From an uncultured Bacillota bacterium (lineage in GTDB: Bacteria > Bacillota > Clostridia > Peptostreptococcales > Anaerovoracaceae), in NCBI GenBank assembly GCA_959606705.1, contig CAUHLX010000133.1:1-7530 (forward strand): a stretch of 7,530 nt of DNA. The letters run 5' to 3'. Of this stretch, positions 1 to 5,029 are shown in pieces; position 1 is the stretch's first letter, and each line of letters begins with the position of its first letter. A program made the translations under genes and the position numbers. A model generated the notes under the pieces. The model was not told the DNA's origin and made no database searches. It saw nothing but the letters and a program-made list of their open reading frames with translations.

Positions 1-726
1 CGGAATGTACAAGCCGTAGAAATCCGACAGATCCTTCCCCGTAGTAAGGCCTTCCCCCGCCCGGAGATGATTGATCCTTCCCGGCAGACACCCCTCCCAC
101 AATAACGGAAATAAGTTGGTTCCGCCGCCGGAAATCCACTCCAGCCGACGGCCGATCAAGGTCTCGATCCGTTCCGTGACGGCCACCAGGCGGCCCAGGT
201 TTTGCGGCGTAGCCTTGATGGAGCCATAGCAGCCCAGATTGGCGCCGGTTCCTTTCAGCCGCAGCCACCGGAATTCCCGTTCCACCATAACCGCCGTCTC
301 AATGAATTCCGCTTCATCAAACCAGCCCTCCCTCAAATCGCCCAGTTCCAGCATCAGGAGAACATCGAACCGTTTTTTCCGGTCGGCCGCCTCCCGCTCC
401 AGCGCCTGCAAAATCGAAGCGTCGGACACCAGGCAGCCGTCCGCCAGCCCCACCAGTTCCCCTGCCTCGGAATATGAGGGCGTCCGAATGCAGAGGATCT
501 GGCCGGAAAAGCCATGCTCCCTGAGACGCCTTATATTGAACAATCTGGAATCCGCCAAACCGCAGCAGCCTGCCTCCAGCAGCGCCTCCGCCACCTCCGG
601 AATTCCGTGAAAGCCCTTGGTTACCGCGGAGAGACTGGCCCCGTGCTTCCCGCACAGACCCACGAACAGAGCCGCGTTTTCCCGAAGCTTCTGCAAATCG
701 ATCTCCAGTAGGGGATATCGTTTCAT
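1..726 (-). CDS. orr: Ornithine racemase-like PLP enzyme (alanine racemase N-terminal fold), 3' end cut off by window edge
   Basis: I read 242 uninterrupted codons from an ATG at 724-726 to the window edge. The protein looks like the PLP-dependent barrel of the alanine racemase family and most resembles clostridial ornithine racemase (Orr), which interconverts L- and D-ornithine in the cytoplasm to feed D-ornithine aminomutase. Visible motifs are AVTKGFHG with the presumed PLP lysine K37, LADSR near residue 60, GDLREGW near 130, the NLGCYG loop near 162, a glycine-rich phosphate-binding-type stretch SGGGTNLFPLL near 200, and NHLRAGEGL near 220. Orr is usually about 350 residues, so roughly the last third is missing. 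The start lies 4 bases after the stop of the upstream hydrolase gene, and a GGGGA tract overlaps that stop, so translational coupling is likely. The substrate could instead be another basic amino acid, because lysine and other racemases share this fold. The family is fairly certain; the ornithine assignment is an inference from motif resemblance and context. Confidence 0.8.
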   Translation of the reverse strand, partial: MKRYPLLEIDLQKLRENAALFVGLCGKHGASLSAVTKGFHGIPEVAEALLEAGCCGLADSRLFNIRRLREHGFSGQILCIRTPSYSEAGELVGLADGCLVSDASILQALEREAADRKKRFDVLLMLELGDLREGWFDEAEFIETAVMVEREFRWLRLKGTGANLGCYGSIKATPQNLGRLVAVTERIETLIGRRLEWISGGGTNLFPLLWEGCLPGRINHLRAGEGLTTGKDLSDFYGLYIP

Positions 727-730
727 CTTC

Positions 731-1678
731 TTATCCCCGCTTCAAAAACGCGGTGATGCAGTGAAGTGCGCCTCTTCCTTTCATGATTTCGGAGATGTTC
801 ACCGTAATCACTTTGACTCCGTTTTTCTCCAAAAGCTCCTGGCACCTGGGGTTTCCTTCCGGCATGACGATCAAGCCCGGTTTCAACGCCACAAAATTAC
901 AGCCAAAGCCCTGCCGCACCTCCGTCTCCGAAGGGGCTTCCAAAATCTGAATGCCTTTCTTTTTCAGCACGTTCAGCACGTCGTAGGGGACCTGAGACGC
1001 GTGGACCATAACCAGATCCTCGCTGGCCGCATTCATCAGTCCGTCGATGTGAATGTTGCTGTAAGGCTGCTGCATGTGAAGGACCTCCGTCACTCCCATC
1101 CGGCGCAGCTCCGTCTCCACCTGTTCGTAACCGCTCCGATTGCAGCGGCTCCCTGTGGAGAGCACCACGGTGGTCCGGTCCACCCACATAGCGTTAGCCC
1201 CTTCGAACATCCCGTCTCCGTTGACCGTACGGACGATAGGAACTCCCAGCTTGGCCAGCGCCTGGGCGATATACCGTTCCTCGCCTCTTCTGGCCGCCAT
1301 CCCCGGCCGGGTAATGATCGCGCCCTCCGGTGTCATGAACATCAGGTCCCGGCAGAATACCGCATTGGGCCGATCCTCTCTCTGTTCCTCCACATAGAAC
1401 ACCTTAACCCCGTGCTCGCGATACAAATCCGCCACGGCGTCATGCTGCTTCCGCATCAATTCCACGTCCACCGGCTCGTCGGAAAACCGCACAGCCTTGG
1501 CGTCGAAGTTCTCCACCTCCCGCCCCGGTCTGCGCAGCAAAACTGCTTTCAACTCCGTCACTTCCGACGCGACCCCCCAGTCGCCCCAATATTCGTTCAT
1601 GTCCTCTTCAAACGTCGTTTCCTTGGGAAACCATCGTTCCCCGGGGATGGCGTCGATATCGTATTTCTCCATTGCCAT
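731..1678 (-). CDS. Guanidino-group-modifying hydrolase (arginine deiminase / dimethylarginine dimethylaminohydrolase superfamily)
   Basis: This 315-residue cytoplasmic enzyme belongs to the superfamily that attacks the guanidinium carbon of arginine or its derivatives through a cysteine thiolate. The expected active-site set is present: CRD (D111), FEGAN (E159), NIHID (H210, D212) and, near the C terminus, the signature GRGALHC with catalytic C307 followed by ITAFL. The N-terminal WGVASEVTELKAVLLRRPG stretch (34-52) matches the usual first strand of dimethylargininase and amidinotransferase proteins. The length is that of a single-domain member and shorter than typical arginine deiminases of about 400 residues. 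The start at 1676-1678 is supported by GGAGG at 1686-1690, 7 bases upstream; an in-frame ATG two codons later is less well spaced. It sits just before the ornithine racemase-like gene, so an ornithine- or citrulline-forming reaction on arginine is plausible. Deiminase, direct arginine dihydrolase (ArgZ-like) and dimethylargininase activities cannot be separated here. The superfamily is certain, the substrate is not. Confidence 0.88.
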   Translation of the reverse strand: MAMEKYDIDAIPGERWFPKETTFEEDMNEYWGDWGVASEVTELKAVLLRRPGREVENFDAKAVRFSDEPVDVELMRKQHDAVADLYREHGVKVFYVEEQREDRPNAVFCRDLMFMTPEGAIITRPGMAARRGEERYIAQALAKLGVPIVRTVNGDGMFEGANAMWVDRTTVVLSTGSRCNRSGYEQVETELRRMGVTEVLHMQQPYSNIHIDGLMNAASEDLVMVHASQVPYDVLNVLKKKGIQILEAPSETEVRQGFGCNFVALKPGLIVMPEGNPRCQELLEKNGVKVITVNISEIMKGRGALHCITAFLKRG

Positions 1679-1882
1679 ACCGCTTCCTCCTTCGCCTCAT
1701 TCCCATTCTTCGCATCTTCATTTCGTAAACAAACCATCACCTTTCTTATTAAGCAAATCTTGTGCCATTCCTTTGCAGCCGTCAAAAACACCGGCGCCGA
1801 TTCCCGAATGTCTCCGACGAATGCCCTTCCTTTCAACCCTTTTGCCAAGATACTCCGATCCATAGAGCTTTCCTCGCCACGT
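1679..1882 (-). other. Leader/intergenic region upstream of the hydrolase gene, no clear gene
   Basis: This gap lies between the flavodiiron terminator and the hydrolase start and must hold the promoter of the hydrolase-racemase unit unless there is read-through. The best -35-like hexamer on the minus strand is TTGACG (about 1775-1780), but the hexamer 17 bases further on, CAAGAT, is a poor -10, so I do not call a promoter. An 88-codon reading frame starts at 1863 with a GAGG-type site 8 bases upstream and runs into the hydrolase gene out of frame. It has no motif I recognise, and its third-position base use is less GC-biased than the neighbouring genes. It may be a chance frame, a leader peptide or a decayed gene. 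Confidence 0.4.
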
Positions 1883-1883
1883 G

Positions 1884-1910
1884 AAAAAGCCGGTGGAATC
1901 TTCCACCGGC
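1884..1910 (-). terminator. Rho-independent terminator of the flavodiiron gene
   Basis: A perfect 10-base inverted repeat, GCCGGTGGAA (1889-1898) and TTCCACCGGC (1901-1910), is followed on the minus strand by five T residues (1884-1888). It begins about 80 bases after the flavodiiron stop codon. It therefore separates that transcript from the hydrolase-racemase unit downstream on the same strand. On the plus strand the hairpin is followed by A residues, so it should work only for minus-strand transcripts. Confidence 0.88.
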
Positions 1911-1988
1911 GTAAAAAAGATTATTTAAATTGTAAAAATTATTTTACCGATCGATCCTCGGTTCCGACACGAGAAAATCAGCTTTCGC

Positions 1989-4532
1989 TTAAATCATTTT
2001 TTCCAGGGCCTCATGCTTCTGATAGCCTTCGATCAGCTTGGCGGATTTGCTTACGTCTCCCAAGAGAATCCCGCCGCAGAAGCGATTGTTGAGGAAGTAC
2101 AGCTTCTCGTAGGTCCCCTTCGCGTCGTCGAACAGCTCGAAGCTTTTATACTTCTTCTGCGGGTCCTTGCCGTTGTCGCCGATGGCAAACAGCTGAGTGT
2201 TCATCCCGGAAAACGAGTTGCACGGAATGACCGGCTCGTAAACCTCTTGATCTCCCGCCGCGTTGGCACCTGCCACTTTGCCCATTTCCAAAGCCTCCGG
2301 CCAGATGGCTACGTTGACTCCCTGGAACTCGGCACAGTCGCCGCAGGCGTAAATTCCTTCTTTTCCGGTTTCCATCCTCGCATTGACCACGATGGAACGG
2401 CCGGTTTCGATGCCCATTTCCTTCGCCAGCTCCACATTGGGCTTCACTCCCGTGGACAAGATGACCAGATCGCCGTCGACCTGGGTGCCGTCGGCTAAGG
2501 TCACTCCGGTAACCTTCCCGCCTTCCCCGGAAATTTTCTCGATTCCCACACCGGTGTAAAACTCGATTCCGGCCTTCTGTCCGGCATCCTTCAACAGTGC
2601 GGAAGCCTTGTCATCCAGCTGCTTGCCCATGAGCTGAGGCACCAGCTCGATTACGCTCACCTTGACCCCCGACTTGGACAGCTCCCATGCCGCTTCCAGT
2701 CCCAGTACGCCGCCGCCGATGATGGCCACCGCTTTGGCACGCTCCATCTCCTCCTGAATCCGGTTGGTGTCCTGGAGATTTCGAATGGTGAAGACACCCT
2801 CCTGATCCGCTCCGGCAATGGGAGGAACGAAGCAGTCCGCTCCTACCGCCAGAATCAGTTTGTCGCAGCTCCGGCTCTCCCCATTGCTCAAGGTAAGCGT
2901 TTTTCCTTCCGCGTCAACCCTTTCCACCGTGACGTTTAACGTCAATTTCACCTTATTTTCATCGTACCAGGCCAGCGGCTTGATATAAAAATTCAAATCG
3001 TCCAGATGAGTCATGATACCTTTGGTCAGCATGGGGCGATTGTAGCCGATCGTGGGTTCCGCGGAAATCATCTCGATAGAAGCCGTGGCATTTCTCCTGC
3101 GGATCTCTTCACAAGCCGCCGTGCCGGCCGCCCCGTTGCCTACGATCACAAAGCGTTCGTCCGTATCCTTGCGGAAGGTCACGTCCTCCACCTCTACCTC
3201 CACGAACTGCTCCGGTCCTACGCCGCATACCGGACATGCCTCGGGCGGCTGATCTCCTTCGATGATTTCGCCGCAGACCAGACACTTCCAAAGCCGTTTG
3301 ATCCCGCCGGCCTTCCGAGGCTCCACGATCTCCCCGGCCAGCACCGAAGAGCCGAAGTTGAATCCGAATTCATAAGCCTCCTGAAGCTGCGCGTCATTGG
3401 GCCTGAATTTGATCCGCAGTCCCTGACCGTACAGCTTCATCCCCAGCTGTGCCAGACGCTCCATGATGTGCGGAACGCCCTCTCCGCTCCAGCCGTAAGA
3501 TCCGAAAGCCGAAGCGATCTTCTTTCCGTGTGTTTTGGCAAAGATGGAAGTCGTCAAATCCCAGATCGGCTTCAAGGCCTCTCCCACGATGGTAGGTGTG
3601 CCCAGGAGGATTCCGTCCGCCCAGCGCAGCTCCTCCGCGACCAGAACGGGGTCGGCGGATACCATGTCGTACCGCTTCACTTCCACATCCCCCGAAGCTC
3701 GGATTCCTTCCGTGATCTTCTCTGCGATCATTTCGGTATAGCCATAAGCGGAAACATAAGGAATCACCACCGTTTTCTTGGTGTTGGGACTGATCTCCGT
3801 GGACCATTGACGGTAAATCTCCACGATTTTCATGGGCTCCTCCACCAGCACCGGACCGTGCCCCGGACAGATCACGTCGATCTTCAGCTTCTCGATCTTG
3901 GCGATGGCCGAAAGGACCGAGGGTTTGAACGGTCCCATGATGTTGTCGAAGTAATAACGCAGTGCGGACATGTAATCATCTTGATTGGCGATCTTGTCGT
4001 TGGTAATTTCAGGAAGAGCGTAATGCGCGCCGAAGGAATCACAGGTAATCAGAATTCCCTCTTCTTCCACATAGGTATAAATGGTATCCGGCCAATGCAG
4101 ATTGGGTACGCTGAGGAAACGCAGCGTTTTGTCTCCCAGAGAAAGCGTGTCGCCGTCCTTTACGATCACACTATTGAAATCCCGATTGCAGATCTCTTTC
4201 ACAAAATTGATCGCCGCAGCCGAACCCACCAGTTTGATTTTAGGATTCTGTTCCAGCATTTTACCGATGGAACCTGCGTGATCCGGCTCCGTGTGATCCA
4301 CGACGATGTACTCGATATGGTCGATATCCGCTACCTGCTTCACGCTTTCCAGATAGCTGTCAAAAAATTTCTCCTTGGTCGTCTCAAATAAAACGGTTTT
4401 TTCCGAACCCTTCAACACATAAGAATTGTAGCTCGTTCCAAACTCCGTATGCATGATAATATCGAACACTCTCAAATCCGGATCCAGCGTGCCGACCCAG
4501 TATAAATCCTTTTTAATCTGCTTTGTCTGCAT
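1989..4532 (-). CDS. Four-module flavodiiron protein (class F): diiron core + flavodoxin + short-spaced rubredoxin + NADH:rubredoxin reductase
   Basis: This soluble 847-residue enzyme should take electrons from NADH and reduce O2 to water, or possibly NO to N2O, without partner proteins. Residues 1-250 form the metallo-beta-lactamase-like diiron domain with a complete ligand set: H80, E82, D84, H85 (in HTEPDH), H146 (NLHWPDT), D165 (TCDSFG) and H225 (PGHGP). Residues about 254-400 are the FMN-binding flavodoxin domain, with SAYGYTEMIA, GTPTIVGEA and SYGWSGEG loops. Residues 415-437 are a rubredoxin-like Fe site (C417, C420, C433, C436). From 460 to the end is an FAD/NADH reductase with FAD motif GNGAAG (465-470), NADH motif GGGVLG (606-611) followed by acidic E629, which favours NADH over NADPH, and the FAD-contacting GIYACGDCAE (727-735). 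This order matches the class F flavodiiron protein described from Clostridioides difficile as an NADH:oxygen oxidoreductase. The ATG is preceded by GGAAGGGAG (4539-4547). The gene has its own promoter and terminator. O2 versus NO preference cannot be read from sequence. Confidence 0.95.
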   Translation of the reverse strand: MQTKQIKKDLYWVGTLDPDLRVFDIIMHTEFGTSYNSYVLKGSEKTVLFETTKEKFFDSYLESVKQVADIDHIEYIVVDHTEPDHAGSIGKMLEQNPKIKLVGSAAAINFVKEICNRDFNSVIVKDGDTLSLGDKTLRFLSVPNLHWPDTIYTYVEEEGILITCDSFGAHYALPEITNDKIANQDDYMSALRYYFDNIMGPFKPSVLSAIAKIEKLKIDVICPGHGPVLVEEPMKIVEIYRQWSTEISPNTKKTVVIPYVSAYGYTEMIAEKITEGIRASGDVEVKRYDMVSADPVLVAEELRWADGILLGTPTIVGEALKPIWDLTTSIFAKTHGKKIASAFGSYGWSGEGVPHIMERLAQLGMKLYGQGLRIKFRPNDAQLQEAYEFGFNFGSSVLAGEIVEPRKAGGIKRLWKCLVCGEIIEGDQPPEACPVCGVGPEQFVEVEVEDVTFRKDTDERFVIVGNGAAGTAACEEIRRRNATASIEMISAEPTIGYNRPMLTKGIMTHLDDLNFYIKPLAWYDENKVKLTLNVTVERVDAEGKTLTLSNGESRSCDKLILAVGADCFVPPIAGADQEGVFTIRNLQDTNRIQEEMERAKAVAIIGGGVLGLEAAWELSKSGVKVSVIELVPQLMGKQLDDKASALLKDAGQKAGIEFYTGVGIEKISGEGGKVTGVTLADGTQVDGDLVILSTGVKPNVELAKEMGIETGRSIVVNARMETGKEGIYACGDCAEFQGVNVAIWPEALEMGKVAGANAAGDQEVYEPVIPCNSFSGMNTQLFAIGDNGKDPQKKYKSFELFDDAKGTYEKLYFLNNRFCGGILLGDVSKSAKLIEGYQKHEALEKMI

Positions 4533-4568
4533 AACAAACTCCCTTCCACAAAAATATTTACCAAATTC

Positions 4569-4574
4569 TATAAT
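4569..4574 (+). promoter_or_regulatory. Possible plus-strand -10 element overlapping the flavodiiron promoter
   Basis: A perfect TATAAT occurs on the plus strand and overlaps the minus-strand -10 by two bases. The only nearby -35 candidate is TCCACA (4545-4550) with an 18-base spacer, four of six matches. If used, it would drive the 43-residue protein gene with a leader of about 160 bases. A second -10-like hexamer, GATAAT at 4677-4682, is closer to that gene but has no recognisable -35. Confidence 0.25.
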
Positions 4575-4601
4575 TATCTACCCAACCATACGTTTTTTAA
4601 A
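4573..4601 (-). promoter_or_regulatory. Probable housekeeping sigma promoter of the flavodiiron gene
   Basis: On the minus strand, TTTAAA (4596-4601, four of six matches to the -35 consensus) lies 17 bases before GATAAT (4573-4578, five of six matches to the -10). Transcription would start around 4566, giving a leader of roughly 30 bases before the ATG at 4532. A short inverted repeat, CGTTT (4591-4595) and AAACG (4599-4603), overlaps the -35 and could be an operator, but this is speculative. Confidence 0.55.
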
Positions 4602-4740
4602 CGTTTTGAAAAGAATGATTAGCTGAGATTGGTTTTTTTACCGAAGTCTGATCCGATATTTTTCCCCCATTTCGCAGATAATACTCTCGTCAAGGGAATT
4701 TCAAACGAAAATTCAGTTGAAAGGAAAGGAGGTCCGACCA

Positions 4741-4872
4741 ATGGATCAGAGAAACGCATATCAGCCTGCCGAGATCGGTGAGAAATCCAAAGCGGAAATC
4801 GACCGTCTCGAATCGGAAATGAGCAAAGCTAACAAGAAGGATATCATCCTTGTCGCATATGAAAAGCAGTAG
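4741..4872 (+). CDS. Unrecognised 43-residue charged small protein
   Basis: A 43-codon gene too short for most ORF callers. Its ribosome binding site AAAGGAGGT (4725-4733) is fully complementary to the usual 16S rRNA tail, with 7 bases before the ATG. A strong terminator begins 19 bases after the TAG. These signals argue for a real, well translated single-gene unit. I do not recognise the family. About 40% of residues are charged (8 K/R, 9 D/E). The middle (residues 14-33, starting EKSKAEIDRLESEMSKANKK) looks like an amphipathic, possibly coiled-coil helix, and the end (DIILVAYEKQ) has a short hydrophobic patch too short to span a membrane. There is no signal peptide and no cysteine. It diverges from the flavodiiron gene and lies upstream of the ATPase gene, but neither proves a functional link. 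The promoter is uncertain. It may be a small regulator, an accessory subunit or a stress protein; no function is assigned. Confidence 0.75.
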   Translation: MDQRNAYQPAEIGEKSKAEIDRLESEMSKANKKDIILVAYEKQ

Positions 4873-4891
4873 GCCTGAACAAGCCCCAGAG

Positions 4892-4927
4892 AAAAAGAGG
4901 ACTCCCGGATTGGGATCCTCTTTTTTT
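4892..4927 (+). terminator. Rho-independent terminator after the small protein gene
   Basis: AAAAAGAGGA (4892-4901) pairs with TCCTCTTTTT (4916-4925), and an inner TCCC/GGGA helix (4903-4906 with 4912-4915) closes on a five-base loop with one bulged C at 4902. A run of seven T residues (4921-4927) follows. The mirrored A-run would also give a T-tract on the minus strand, so it may be bidirectional, although no minus-strand gene reads into it. It isolates the small gene from the ATPase gene. Confidence 0.9.
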
Positions 4928-4975
4928 CATCTTCATTACACCTCATCCAATCACCTTATTATTTTATTGGAAAAG

Positions 4976-4984
4976 TGCTATACT
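4976..4984 (+). promoter_or_regulatory. Extended -10 promoter of the P-type ATPase gene
   Basis: TGCTATACT combines an extended TGn element with TATACT, which has five of six matches to the -10 consensus. The -35 region 17 bases upstream, TTATTA at 4956-4961, is weak, as is common for extended -10 promoters. Transcription would start near 4991, about 39 bases before the ATG and after the upstream terminator, so the ATPase has its own start. Confidence 0.55.
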
Positions 4985-5029
4985 AATACAATTAACTGAA
5001 ATCTTTTCATAAAAAGAAAGGAGAGCGGC

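Noticed and set aside
1752..1780. TTGACG with CAAGAT 17 bases on as a promoter for the hydrolase gene
   Set aside because: The -35 is good, but the -10 matches only three of six positions, too weak to annotate.
1932..1947. AT-rich inverted repeat GTAAAA/TTTTAC downstream of the flavodiiron stop
   Set aside because: Six A/T-dominated pairs with a four-base loop are weak and expected by chance in this AT-rich spacer; the GC-rich hairpin at 1889-1910 explains termination.
617..2092. 491-codon plus-strand frame antisense to the racemase start, hydrolase and flavodiiron end
   Set aside because: It runs opposite to a hydrolase with complete catalytic residues. The product is rich in His, Arg and Ser with no motif, as expected from the antisense of GC3-biased genes. 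It also crosses the terminator.
3006..4391. 461-codon plus-strand frame antisense to the flavodiiron gene
   Set aside because: The minus strand here encodes an unmistakable flavodiiron core with all metal ligands; the antisense product has no recognisable domain.
4761..4946. 61-codon minus-strand frame over the small gene and its terminator
   Set aside because: It spans the terminator hairpin and lies opposite the better-supported 43-residue gene; its reading frame has no motif.
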